Assembly: GCA_037074705.1 (NCBI GenBank)
Contig: CM073594.1
Span: 61,438,509 to 61,502,508 of the forward strand
From: Zhengitettix transpicula
Lineage: Eukaryota; Arthropoda; Insecta; Orthoptera; Tetrigidae
DNA length: 64,000 nucleotides
Direction: 5' to 3'
The translations under genes and the position numbers were made by a program. The notes under the pieces are model-generated. The model did no database searches, was not told where the DNA came from, and was given only the letters and a program-made list of their open reading frames with translations. This document shows positions 10,301-21,750 of the stretch, one piece after another (the first letter of the stretch is position 1; every line of letters begins with the position of its first letter).

Positions 10301-12712
10301 CTAGCTCAGTGCCCGGCGTTGCCCGCGTATTTATTTAAATTATCTCGGAGTAGGAATTGATTCGACCCTAACCTCTTGGTAAACATTTAACAATCATCAT
10401 TGTAACAGGACCGTGAGGACAATATCGGAATGGATGTTCTCAGTAGGCCTCCAGTTTGCTGGGCATAAGACGGAAGCAGTGCTCATCTGGAGCAGAAAGG
10501 TTTAGGGAGACTGTAACCCTAGTCATTGACGGATGTGCCATCACGTCACAACCCATCACTACGCTACCTGGGCGTTGAACTTGATGACAAATTAACATTT
10601 AAGCGTTAAGGCGAGTGAGAAAGCAGCAAAAGTCTGCGCTGTCATCACGAGGTTAATGCCGAACACTGGTGGACCCGGAGAAAATCGACGGCTTTTACTG
10701 TGGCGCTTCCATATGGGCGGACGCCACAAGGGTCAGGGCACGTTTTCGTAAGGCTGCAGCCGTGTATAGACTGACTGCGTTGGGAATTATATGCTCCTTT
10801 CGTATCGTTTCCGATGTTGCAGCATGTGTTCTAGCAGGAATGGGGCGTCACTGGACGTCTTGGCTGAGGAATGCCGCATGAAATCAGAATGAATAAAAAC
10901 CACAGGAAGGGAATCATTAACAGAGTGGCAACGTCGGTGGATAGAGTCCAGAATGGGACGATGGACACACCGTCTCATTCCTGACGTCCCAACATGGAAG
11001 AGGAGAAAACACGGAGAGTTAGATTATTATCTAACTGAACTAATGACAGGGCATGGATGTTTTCGTAAATATCTCTATAGGTTAAAGATAGTGGACAGCC
11101 CCATGTGCTTGAACTGTGGTGAGGAGGAGGAAGACGTTGAACACGCTTTATTCAAATGCCCTCATTCTGAAAATCTAAGAAATATTCTTAAAGACGAAGT
11201 AAAGTTTGAAATATCACCTGACAATTTGGTTTGTTATTCTAGAGTCAGCAGACAAGTGAAAGGCTGTCAGCAAACACGCCGCTATGGTTATAAAGGAGCT
11301 ACACAAAGTTGAAAAGGTGAATAGTCCATAATAGGAGAAAGAGCCACAACTAAGACCGCTTCCTACGAAGTAAAACTTATCTGCAGTTGCGTAGGAAGCA
11401 ATAATTGGTCATCGATGGAAAGGGAGGTGTTTTTTAGTGGGTATGAATCCCACACTACCGTGTAGTGCGGACTGCTAGCGGTTCCTTTAAGAAGATTTTT
11501 CACCTACCTTCGTTAAAAAAACCCAGCATCATTAGCGCCAGTGTTAGGAACATGCACTTATTTACGTTCCCCTCCCCGACCTAACCCTTCGGCATCTAAC
11601 TCCAAATAAACCAGGATGATGACTGACGGTATTCTGTAATACTACATAAAATAAGTGTGTCTAAAAATCACGGTGAATCAAAACAGTAAAAAATACTCGC
11701 TAGTTTCACAAAGTCTAAAAATATCCTCGTTACCTTAAAGGAGTAAAGAAATACAACCTTCAACTAAGTAGAGACCAAAAATATAGCTCGTACCCTAAGA
11801 AAACAAAAAAGTACCCGGTAACTTAAGACGGTCAAAACTACTTAGGGTAAACTTTTGACAATCACGTCCACCTCCACGCGGAGGAATATAAAATAGCATT
11901 AATCATTATGGCCAATGCGAGAATTAAACTCAGCAACTGCTATAACACCGGAATAGAAACTAATAACGGTCTTTTTTGCATTACTTTTATGTAAAACCCT
12001 TCAAACACCAATATGGGTACTTCCATCCCTTGGCTTTTTGAGTTTAAATTAGACACTTCAAAATTCTATAATGACATTATCAAATTAAGCGAAACCGAAA
12101 TCTTTTTATTCGACGATAATATTGGCCGTTTGGGAACGTTTTAAAATTCCAACCGCACCACTAGAGGCGGTAGGTGTGTTTTAGCCTCTCAGTGTTTGTT
12201 ACTGGATCGTAAGTAGCGTGTGTATAAAGTTTGGTAGAAATTGGTCTACGAATTTAATATTATAAACGGAAATTTGTATCGACCCCTTCCACCCCAACTC
12301 CTAGGGACTGAACTACATCTTAACCAGGATGGTAAATGTCAGAATTAAACTCAAACTCAAACTCAAACTCTATAACCATGGATTTGACACCAAATTCGTT
12401 TGTTTATTGGTATTTTTATGTAACTCCCCTCCACCCCCTCCACTATTGATGCTTTAAATTATACACTAACAACATATGGATTGAAACTATTAATCACATA
12501 GAGTCCGAATCGATGCTAATATCAGCCGTTTGATCATGTTTTCAAATTTCACCCCAGTTTATCCCTTGGGAGTTTTATAACGCTTCGAAAGGCCAACAAA
12601 AACAATCGCGGGGTTGCACACAACAGCTCACCAATGTTTCATCGCAATAGGATGAAAGGTTTAGGAGCGCATAGGGGACACACATACAGAATTTTTTTTA
12701 TATAGAGAGAGA
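10301..12712 (-). mobile_element. Helitron (non-autonomous), 2.4 kb, both ends recognisable
   Basis: On the minus strand the element starts with A^TCTCTCTCTATATAAAA at 12712 and runs into a leader containing CGCTCCTAAACC..TCATCC.ATTGCGATGAAAC, a 5' leader common in insect Helitrons. It ends at 10301 with a GC-rich hairpin (CGGGCAACGCCGGGC) and CTAG^T. TC at the 5' end, a hairpin a few bases before a CTRR 3' end, and insertion between A and T are the defining marks of Helitrons. The same 3' hairpin recurs at 19.47 and 48.32 kb. No Rep/helicase coding is seen. The 10.38-11.45 kb part is R1-type LINE sequence, captured or inserted. Confidence 0.75.
10385..11460 (+). mobile_element. R1-clade non-LTR retrotransposon fragment (end of RT, zinc knuckle, 3'UTR)
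   Basis: Plus-strand frames read in order SEWMFSVGLQFAGHKTEAVLI, EKAAKVCAVITRLMPNTGGP, then AAAVYRLTALGIICSFRIVSD, and finally a 10.95-11.31 kb frame with HGELDYYLTELMTGHGCFRK. The last frame also has a CLNCGEEEEDVEHALFKCP zinc knuckle (C-x2-C-x7-H-x4-C). This is the thumb and C-terminal end of R1-clade LINE polymerases. The following TTAGTGGGTATGAATCCCAC hairpin resembles R1-type 3'UTRs. Stops and frameshifts at about 10.51 and 10.60 kb show it is dead. It lies inside the Helitron, on the opposite strand. Confidence 0.78.
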
Positions 12713-13526
12713 TATAATTTATGTAGCTGTCATGTGTTTGTGACTCACAGAATTTTCGTAATTGTAATCAGGCCTACTGTAATAATTTAATACACATAAT
12801 TCTCACTTATGTATTTTTATGTATTTTCCTATATGTGTAATAATATTTTTGGGTTAGCTTTCATTGTGTTTCTTTTCCCATTAATATATTTAATGTATAT
12901 GAATTTTACGTTATTTTTTACTTTTCCAATTTCCTGGATTAACGGAATTAATAAGTACATCTAAATCAGTCTTTTTAACCATAATTGAAATATTTATTTA
13001 TCGGCTTTTCTCCGTTTTCTTCTTGTTTATCTCATTCGCTTCGCTTCGTTACCGAAGTGATAGTCGACGACCGTCCAAGGTCCTCGGAACAATCAAAGAT
13101 GTCCTGAAAGATTATATGGGGGATACACTGCACGTGTCTGCTCCAAAGGGGAAAGGAAATTTTGGCCTTGATCTTGGCCTTGTCCTTGATAAGCAGAACA
13201 ACACTTGCAAATACACAACTTTTAAATGCACGTAAGTTTTAAATGTCTCTCGGTATATCAGAACTGGTTTTTCCTGGGTGTAGGGCGATAATTATACGTC
13301 ATTTTTCGAGATGTTGGTGTCTATAAATCGATAAAAACAGGAAGAAGCAATCGCTTTGGACACAAATCAGCGTAATCGTGATGAGATATCACACTGGAAT
13401 TTTTTTTTCTCCCTTCGATAGAAATGAGGGGGAATTTAATGATTTCAACGACTGGAAGGTAAAGGAACGGAAGAAAAATCACTGAAATGACGGAAAATTT
13501 TGTATAAGATATTTGAATAAAATGTT
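12713..13526. other. Non-coding stretch
   Basis: No feature could be supported. The open frame at 13,023-13,235 has no recognised domain or splice context, so it was not called as a gene. Confidence 0.4.
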
Positions 13527-13740
13527 AATAAATAAATACACATCAGCCAATTTTAACTAAGAAAAATAATTTATTAATGTAAAATTAAACAACGTGTGGT
13601 CACTTATTTGGCGACCTCCTCACAAGTGGTTTTGAACTTGAACCTGATGAGGTCGCCAAATAAGCGACGAACCGTTGTTTCATTTAACATTAATCAATTA
13701 TTTTTTCTGAGTTAAAATTAGCTGGTTTATTTATTTATTA
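13527..13740. repeat. Imperfect palindrome with a hammerhead-like core in each arm
   Basis: Two arms of about 100 bases mirror each other: AGCCAATTTTAACT...AATAAT on the left against ATTATTTTTTCTGAGTTAAAATTAGCTGG on the right. The right arm contains CTGATGA at 13,644-13,650, a stem GGTCGC/GCGAC and then GAACC. This is one base off the hammerhead core CTGANGA-stem II-GAAAC. The left arm has the decayed mirror copy. Confidence 0.6.
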
Positions 13741-14139
13741 GTTTGTCAATAGTCGGAATATATATATAATTAATAAAATGTTGTTTAGGGACTTCTTCAG
13801 GTGTATCTAAAAATTTAATAAAGATATATAATGAAAGAAACATTTAATGGTTGAATCCCAAACAAATAAATAAATTCTAAATTTTAATACTTATTAAAAA
13901 TTCTGACTTATGGCTAATATCCACTAATTATTTTATAAAAATTGATCTTTATATTTTTATTATAAGAATATAATTATCAATTTTTTTTAAAAAAACTTTA
14001 AACTCAATATTAAATTATTTCCACCATCTAATCAAGATAAAATGAGAACCAAAATGGCGCAATTTTTACATGAAAATAGCATAAGTAATATAAATTATGG
14101 TAAACCAGTCTTATCACAAATTAATTTTTCATTAATAAT

Positions 14140-14535
14140 GTAGGAATAATTGTCACCAAACCTTTTTACCTTTCCTAAAAATTCTTAAACGCACACAAGT
14201 ATTTTTGAATATTTATATTTAATGAATTCAGAGATTTTAAATTTTTTTGGTTTATTAAAATGGAAAATACGTATTTTTTGAAAATTAATAATAAGAAAAA
14301 TAGCCAAATACAGAAAAAAGTAGTGATGATGTAAACACCACAAAACGCTTGACAAATTGAGAAGCTTTTGTGTTTTGTCAACTGTATTGTGCGGTTGTGT
14401 CGCTGTAGGCTATTGTGTTTTTAGTTTTCTTAGCACCTGAAGGCAGGAAAAAGGTTTCCAGAAACGTTGTGTGGTATTTATATCACCACTTGTTTTGTCT
14501 GTATTGGGCTATTTTTCTTATTATTAAATTTTTGG
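14140..14535 (+). mobile_element. Penelope-like element terminal repeat (pLTR-type), copy with hammerhead-like core
   Basis: This unit matches the centre and right arm of the palindrome at 21.2-21.6 kb and the 3' end of the PLE copy at 60.0 kb. The core runs CTGAAGG (14,437) - GGAAA/TTTCC stem - GAAAC (14,461-14,465), then GTTGTGTGGTATTTATATC, TTTTGTCTGTATT and GGCTATTTTTCTTATTATT. The last run is the family end shared by all copies. No protein is encoded. Confidence 0.6.
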
Positions 14536-15660
14536 CTTATGTTCCTACCAGCTTTGTTCTTGTTGGAAAAATGATAGTATCCAGGGGATCACATTATGCA
14601 GCGCAATTTAAATTTGTATTCAACCGTTACTTCAGCATCTGTGCATAGACACTATTTGCTACCCTTTAAGCTGTAGCCTTTATTGCATTTGTCCTTAGTG
14701 CCAAAAGGACCCTCCGTTTCTTTCTTGAGTGTTCTTTTCTTCGTCCATTACCAAGTTTCTTTGTTGTCATTATTTTTCCTTGTCTGATTTTCAGGTCCAA
14801 GTAGTGACTTATTTCGACACTTTTTTCTCTTCTGTCCTTGACTACCTGCTCATTGTAGTGTTTCTTTGTTTCATTACATTTTATAGAACCCTGTTTGTTT
14901 ACTTGTTTCAAGATGTCTTCCGGACCTTCTTCTACGTGTTCTGCCAGAAATAGGTTTTTCCTTTTCTACTGATTGTTGTAGTTGTTATTGTAGTATATTT
15001 GTTACAGTTTAAATTGATCCAAATAGTACCGTCTTCACGTAATTCTCAAAACTACCGTCGTGTGTGGAGATTTCTTGTTCCACTGTGTCAACCTTGAGAG
15101 TTCTCAAAATAAATGAGCTTTTCCTCACGAAAGTTCAGTAAAATCAGAGAAAAAGGAGCAGAACACTAGGCATGGTCTGCAAGGAAAAAGTTTTTTTTTT
15201 GCGTTGTAAATGAATGAGAGGTGTGGCGTTGCCGAAGGCGACTTTGTTCTGCGGATTTAACTCTCGGATCGTGGCAAGGTCAAGATCTGAACAAGGACCG
15301 GCGGGAGGACCTTGGCCAAGTTCACTGCCATTAAAAGACCTCGGTTGTGGTCTGGTTCTTTCCAGACGATGTGGTCGAACGGGGGGGCAAAAAGACGTTC
15401 CCTACGAACGAACACGCCAGTCCTTTTCCCCCGGATTTACGAGTTTTCCGTTCAAGGACAGTCACGAGGATCCAGTAACAAGCTCGATGAAATTATACGT
15501 TACTTCCTCCTTCGGGCGTCAAATCTTCGACCAGAAAAACCCATACTAAAGATGTATCAGCAACCGCCAGTTAGGAAATAAAATTTTTACAGCCGTTGTT
15601 GTATAACGATCGCTTACGATCCAAGTATACGAGCCACGAAAACAGAAATTGAGAATTACA
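14536..15660. other. Unassigned stretch, partly G+C-richer at 15.2-15.5 kb
   Basis: The segment at 15,214-15,581 is richer in G+C and has two overlapping open frames, but neither resembles a known domain or has clear splice sites. No repeat end was recognised. Confidence 0.3.
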
Positions 15661-16400
15661 GTGAATTTAAACTTAAAAATACCTACGAAATCTGTTGTAA
15701 AATAAAAAAACTAACATTGAAATGAGCTTCAAAGTTCTTAATAAAATAAAGATGCTACGTTTAACACTCGAAATTGCAGTTCTGCGTTTACAGAAAGTAA
15801 TCCTCTTAAACATAATGTAAAAATGAATAAATGTAGATGAATTTAAAACTATAAAATTGTCAAGAAACTAAGTAAATTTAAATAAGTACCTGGAAATGAA
15901 GAAAAATAAGTATATAAATGATAACGAATTTAATAAAAATTTTTAATAAAAAATCAAGAAAGTAAAATATACATTAAATATACTTAAATTTATCAAATTA
16001 TCAAAGAAGAGGAAAATAAATGAAAATTTTGATAAACAGGATGGAAGAGAACAAAAATAATAACACCAGTCTTCAAATAATAAGAATATAAATTAAAAAT
16101 ACTTTTAAAAGGAGATGAAGCATTTGAAAAAAAATTAACAGATAATAATTATAATAGATTAATTAATTTTAGAAAGGGATCAAAGAAGAAGAATATACCG
16201 AGAAAGAAATAAGTAAATTCGAAGAAAAATTCAAGGAAGTTGAATTTAAATGAAATTAACTATTAAAAGGAAATAAGAGAATTATAATCAAAGAAGTAAT
16301 CAAATAACTAGAATATAAATAAGATATACTATAAATAGGAGATGAAATATTTTAGAAAAAGAATCTAGCCGTTAATAACTATAAGGAAGTAAGAAAGAAA
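15660..16400. repeat. A-rich, imperfectly repetitive stretch
   Basis: The plus strand is a long purine/A-rich run in which short phrases such as AATATAAAT, GAAGAAAAA and AATAACTATAA recur at irregular spacing. This looks like decayed low-complexity or satellite-like DNA. It continues into the PLE-end duplication that follows. Confidence 0.5.
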
Positions 16401-16935
16401 TTAATTTTAACCTGAAATCAAAGAGGAAGAATATAAATGAAAAAATAAATAAATGTAGTAAATATGAACAAGTAATCACACAAGAATAATATAAATGAAA
16501 ATAACTATAATGAATAAGAAAGATAGCCAATACAGACAAAAAAGGGTAATATAAATAGCACACAACGTTTCTGGGATTCTTGTGCCTTTCGTCAGGTGCA
16601 AAGAAGAGCCTAGAGAAACACAACTGCAGAACTATAAATATCAAAGAGGAAAAATATAAATGAAAGAAATATAGGAATAAAAATTCAAAGAAGTATAATA
16701 TAAATGAAAAAAAAAATTGAATGTAGTAAATATGAACAAGTAATCACAGAAGAAGTATATAAATGCAAATAACTATAAAAGAAACAATTTACGTCTGATT
16801 GAAAATAATGAATAAAAAAATAGCCAATACAGACAAAAATGGGTAATATATGTACCACACAACGTTTCTGGGTTCCTTGTCCCTTTCGCCAGGTGCTAAG
16901 AAAAGCCTAGAGAAACACAACTGCACAGGTGAGTT
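16400..16935 (-). repeat. Tandem duplication of a Penelope-type terminal repeat (two units)
   Basis: Two units, roughly 16,400-16,625 and 16,635-16,930, each consist of an A-rich leader (AGTAAATATGAACAAGTAATCACA) followed by the reverse-complemented PLE end. Hammerhead-like cores on the minus strand lie at 16,595-16,567 (CTGACGA...GAAAC) and 16,892-16,864 (CTGGCGA...GAAAC). The GGG/CCC stem is kept in both. Tandem terminal repeats are typical of Penelope-like elements. Confidence 0.65.
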
Positions 16936-17179
16936 GACAACACTAAAACAAATAACTATAAATGATGGGGAAGAAAGAATGGAGTCCAACATAAGGTCAC
17001 ATCACTGCCCAAGAAAAAAATTATAAATAATATTTAATAATAAATTGATATCTTATTAAGGAAGGACTTGAAATGTGGACTGCACAATTTTAAATTTTTA
17101 AAAATATTGTTAACTTTTAATATGCCTATAAATCTGAAAGAACCACACGTGAAAATGAAAGAAAATAAATTATAAAAAT

Positions 17180-19080
17180 TTAAGCTGATTTGGTTGACTC
17201 TCCTTTGTCATTATGATCATAATAGTGCTTATCTTTCTATTATAACCCCATGGAGGTTAGGAACTGTTTCTGTTCTAAGAAAAATATTATAAACATTCGT
17301 AGGAAACGTCTTAAGGAATGCCTGGATGTTAGGAGATTGAAGTCGGAAAATGAGGGCCTTTTTATTGACCGCGGATGATCTGTAATTGACCATCATTTTG
17401 TGGTACATGTGATGTAACAAAATGTTTTGACCGAGACCGTTGTCCGCGGCTCCCGGCCCATTTTTTTATATTTCCTCCCACAGAACAATTCCAGGTGGGC
17501 TGTTCATCAGCATTGCTACCTGTATTTCGAGGTCTCCCCGACGGTCCGCTAGTGGTGATGTGTGCCAGGCAACGGTGTCTCGTAATGACGCCCCAAGGCT
17601 CACTTTCACACACATACAGCGTGGTCTTGAACTCTCGCTTCTTGGCTTTTGTCACCGAAAGAAAGTGGAGGCCGAAGAAAGAAATTATCTTCACAACTCT
17701 CGCGAGCTTTGAGTCCACCTTTCTCTTCTGTAACGCCTCGAGAGTCGAGTAACATGAGCTTTTTTACGTGACAAATTATTGTAGAAAAACTACATTGGCC
17801 CATCAGGACAACAATCATGACACTTTCTTTATATAATGAACGAAAATTCAACGGGGAGTTAACAATTGAGCAAGAAAAGCCTGCACCGGGTAAGATCAGA
17901 CTGGAAGGAAAAACAACCCTGACGTTTCTGACAGTCTCTCAAAGTCAGAGATTATGGAAAACGCCAAAATCTACTTCAGTATTGAAAGAAATGGTTTGGA
18001 TGAAATTTATCCTGTTATTTATGTGACTGACAAAAATATGGGAAAAGTATAAAATGTCTGTGTCAAGAAATACTAATTAGATGAACAGACAATATTAACT
18101 GATAAAATAAATATCACACGACGTTTCGGCAATCCTTGTCGTTTTGTCTGTCCTATGTGTAGTCGAGATCGAATACCTTCTTTGTAATTTTGCCGGGAAA
18201 TTTATTTACCAAATTGACCTTAAAAACAGATACAAAGTTACCACCGTCATAAATCGTCTAGACATTTTAAGAATACAATGGTATGATTTAGTAACCAAAG
18301 CCGTGATGACGCACAGAAAACCGCATTTGGTGGAGAGCAGCTTTAGTTGTCCAGACCACGTATAGTAAAGTAGATGACGTTTCCTAGGTGTGGGGGAACG
18401 AGATATAAAAAATCAGAGAAAAGTTGGTTCATGGAGACTTTTCCTTCATCACAGATTTGTAGATGTTGGACATGATTTTTTGCACGTATAAAGACAATGG
18501 CAGCAGAAGGCCCTACTTGCTTAACTTCCTGAAGGTACTGGTAAACATTCCTCCACGTCACTGTGGTCATTTAAGTGAACGCCCTCAATTAATTATTTTG
18601 TTAAATTTGTTATTAATAGGTATTCAATTAATTTTTTATTAGTTAAGTTGTCCGAAAATTGCAATTTTTTTAATCAATTCTCCCCAAGAGTTAATTATTA
18701 TTGTGCATTAAAATAGTAGCCCATTCATTGTACAGAAGTGAAATAATTAATTTGTGTTTGTAAATTTAAAATAATTTGCTGATCGAAGAAAATTAATAAT
18801 TTATCTGTCGAGAAATTAAGAATTTCATAATAAATTATTTAATTTAATATTAATTTATTTAATTTAACACTCATTTTCATGTCACCCAGTTTGACTATTC
18901 TTTTATCTAAAAAGAGTGGTTTATAAGTTACTAAATATATTATCCTTAAAATAAATTTACGAAAAAGAAAAATGTTGATCTGATAAAATGGAATTGGCAA
19001 ATTATTTAGAAATTTTCTGTGATGGACTGAAAATATTTCTTTGGAGGGAGATACTGAAAACACAAACCAATAATTGTAGA
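17180..19080. other. Unassigned stretch
   Basis: No gene is supported. The 17.4-17.75 kb part is richer in G+C and is open in several frames on both strands, but no known domain is visible. A partial PLE-end phrase (ACGACGTTTCGGCAATCCTTG) occurs near 18,118. Confidence 0.35.
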
Positions 19081-19084
19081 ATAA

Positions 19085-19486
19085 TATATATATATATAAT
19101 AAATAAAATTGTTTGTTTGTATGTATGTATGTATGTTCCGCATATAAATCTACCCCCTTGGAGCAAATTTCACCAAATTTAGTACATGTGTTCTTTGCGA
19201 CCAGAAAACAAACACTGTCGGGGTGAGACACGTCTGCCAGTCTCAGGAGTGGGGGAGGAAATTTTAAAACATCTCAAACGGTCGATATTTGCGTGGAATA
19301 AATATTTGTCGAGGTCAGTGACATGGATAGTATTTATACCGATGTTGTTTTTGTATAATTTCAACCCCTACCGGCATGGGACGAGAGCACACATTGGGGT
19401 GGGGGTGGAGGAAAGCAACCGAGATCGGAGTCAAATCGGCAGTTATGGATACGTGAAAATCCGGGCAATGCCGATAACCCAGCTAG
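19085..19486 (+). mobile_element. Helitron, short non-autonomous copy
   Basis: The copy starts in a (TA)n/GTATGTATG leader and ends at a CCGGGCAATGCCG hairpin followed by CAGCTAG^T at 19,483-19,487. The hairpin and CTAG end match the copies ending at 10,301 and 48,351. The interior shares GGGGGAGGAAATTTTAAAAC and CGGTCGATATTTGCGT wording with the piece at 36.3 kb. The exact 5' TC end is blurred by the TA repeat. Confidence 0.65.
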
Positions 19487-19639
19487 TATTGCATAAAATA
19501 TAATATTTTTTAGAGTGAAAGATTAAATTAGGGATACCAAGCAACTCCCATTTAATAGGATTGGAACGGTGTATGCGGATGGTGACAGCAAGCAAGCCAA
19601 CGGTTAACTAGAGTCCCCTGTGCTTGGGAAGGGGGGGGG

Positions 19640-20130
19640 GTGATTACCCGAGACTTACGCACAAATATTAGCAATTACAACATTCTCTCATGTCAGAGCC
19701 AAGTAGTTGCGAACCAATTTATAATCTGCCATGATAAAAAAAGGGAGAAAACATGTTTGCACTGTAATACCACTCATCCGCAATTTCAAGTCGTAAAATC
19801 CCGAGTAATAATCAGGCACGCATCGGGGAAAAAATGGTTGGCTGTCCACTAATTGGTTGTTATTTCAGAACTGTATAGCAGAACGAGATATTTCGCTGGT
19901 ATAGAAACTGGATAAAGTCTTCTCGGGAATTCCAGCCTGGTAAAACTCGACGTGGACGAGTTTACGCGGGCTGGAAACCCCGAAAAGACTTTAGCCAGTA
20001 CAAGGATTTGTCAAAAAAAATTAATTAAAGAGCTAATTGCTCCACACTGCTCGTTATTTACCTCCTTCTGGATATATGTAACAAAGGCTCAAAGTGACTT
20101 AGGACTCCCCCGAGTAAGTACAACGGTCGT
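19640..20130 (-). mobile_element. Probable continuation of the minus-strand Penelope-like fragment
   Basis: Downstream of the GIY-YIG piece the minus strand keeps scraps of endonuclease-like reading (FYKSTTVVLTRGSPKSL near 20.1 kb) in a shifted frame, then loses any recognisable coding. A (G)10 run sits at 19,629-19,638. Confidence 0.3.
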
Positions 20131-20360
20131 TGACTTGTAAAATCGTGTTTTCGCCATTGTCCTAATGAAACTGTTTCCGCACGAACAACTCCTGTGTGAC
20201 CCAATTATCCGTACAGTAACGACACTTTCTCTCCTTAATTCTTTCCTCGATGGTACGAATAGTCTGCCCAATATATCAGCAGCCACACTCACAGGGTATA
20301 TCGTAAATTCCTGTAGGTTTTAAACCGACCTCGTCGTCTTTCACATTCCGCACCATTCCC
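20130..20360 (-). pseudogene. GIY-YIG endonuclease fragment of a second Penelope-like element family
   Basis: The minus strand reads GIYDIPCECGC, a stop, YIGQTIRTIEERIKERK, then a frameshift. The GIY...YIGQT..R spacing, with two cysteines in between (CECGC), is the endonuclease that follows reverse transcriptase in Penelope-like retroelements and nicks the target DNA. The in-frame stop and frameshift show a dead copy. The wording differs from the plus-strand copies at 22.3 and 59.5 kb (SCSNCNSCYIGQT), so it is a different family. Confidence 0.72.
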
Positions 20361-20424
20361 TTTATTTTCAGCTCCGTCTACATTTTTTTTTCTAGAATGC
20401 GACCAATTCTGGCTGTCGTTTTTC

Positions 20425-21750
20425 CAGCGTACGGCAACTAGGCTCGTTTTTCCGTAGTCTCCTCGTTCCGTGTAGTATCCGTGAAGTTTCTACCTCCGTG
20501 TAACCGTTGTGCAGTAGTGTGTGACGCTGGTGATATAATTCAGGCTGGCATCATCTCTGACATTTAAACGCAAGTGCATAGGTAAGTAACAATAAATAAA
20601 TTTAAATAATAATAGGATAAAATAGCTTCTGGCGGGGGCTACCTTTGGGGATGCCCTCACATCTCTCTGGTTTTTTTGAACTAAGGTTCCCACATGCCGA
20701 GACACTTCGGTCTGTTTTGAGAGGTGTATGTTCCGGGGTCGCAGACCTTGGGCATACGGCAAGAGTTGTCCGCTATTCCTATTGGAATAGTCGGCCAGCT
20801 GCCTCCTAAACAGGCCAAGGCATGGCGAGGGGTAAGCTGCGTCCCCACAGCAAACTCCTCTCCCGTCATCGGAAGGGCGTGGGACAAGTACCAAAAGCCC
20901 GACCTACCCGATGCAGGTTTTTCTAGGGTTTTACCTGCATTTCTTTAGGCGAATGCCGGGTAGGATCCTTAAACCATAGCCCGGGGGCCCTAGTTAACCC
21001 TTGGCTACCTTCCTCTACCCTTCCGCATCCGCCCTTTCTATTCCCTTCCTATGCTATTAAAGGGGAGTTGCTCAATGTGGATCACCCTCATGTAGCCTGT
21101 TGCCCTAAAAAAAAAGGATAAAATAGTGAAATACAGACAAAAGAAATGATGATATAAATACCACACAACGTGTGTGCCAACCTTGTTCCTTTCTTCAGGT
21201 GCTAAGAAAACTAAAAAACACAAGAGCCTTGTTGTTACAAACAAATATTGCAAAAATAATATAGAAATAATTTTCACCAAACCTTTTTATCTTTCTTAAA
21301 AATTATATAAACACACTCTTAAATGTTTATATTTCATGCATTCAGAGATTTTCAATTTTTTGGCTTATTAAAACGAAAAATATGTCTCTTTTGAAAATTA
21401 ATAATAATAAAAATAGATCAAATAAGACAAATTTATTTCTGACAACATTATTCTAGACTTTTCTCCTTTCAGTTTTCTTAGCACCTGAAGAAAGAAACAA
21501 GGTTCGCACACACGTTGTGTGGTATTTATATCATCACTTCTTTTGTCTGTATTTCACTATTTTATCCTATTATTATTTAAATTTATTTATTGTTACTTAC
21601 CTACGCACGAGCGTTTAAATGGCAGAGATGATACCAGCTGAATTATATCACCAGCGTCACACACTACTGCACAACGGTTACACGGAGGTAGAAACTTCAC
21701 GGGTACTTCACGGAACGAGGAGACGACGAAAAAACGAGCCTCGGCCGCTA
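20425..21750. repeat. Large palindrome (arms about 0.3 kb) interrupted by a retroposed repeat
   Basis: The left arm (20,425-20,625 continuing at 21,127-21,240) mirrors the right arm (21,465-21,750) almost base for base: GACGCTGGTGATATAATTCAG against CTGAATTATATCACCAGCGTC. Each arm includes the Penelope-type end with a hammerhead-like core. The left arm is split by the 490-bp repeat at 20,626-21,115. The centre matches the PLE end at 14.15-14.4 kb. Confidence 0.75.
20626..21115 (+). mobile_element. Poly-A-tailed hairpin-rich repeat (copy with target-site duplication)
   Basis: The copy is flanked by perfect 11-bp direct repeats GGATAAAATAG at 20,615-20,625 and 21,116-21,126 and ends in a run of nine A. 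This shows insertion by target-primed retroposition into the palindrome arm. The body has CCGAGACACTTCGG, TTCCTATTGGAA and CTACCCGATGCAGG...CCTGCAT...GCCGGGTAGG hairpins. No open frame looks protein-coding, and no tRNA A/B boxes are evident. It is one of about nine copies in the window. It may be a SINE or the 3' end of a LINE. Confidence 0.72.

Noticed and set aside
15214..15581. Two overlapping plus-strand frames in a G+C-richer patch
   Set aside because: They overlap each other in different frames without splice sites or known motifs; coding could not be supported.
17362..17752. Open frames on both strands of one G+C-richer segment
   Set aside because: Simultaneous open frames in four registers indicate low stop density from composition rather than a gene.
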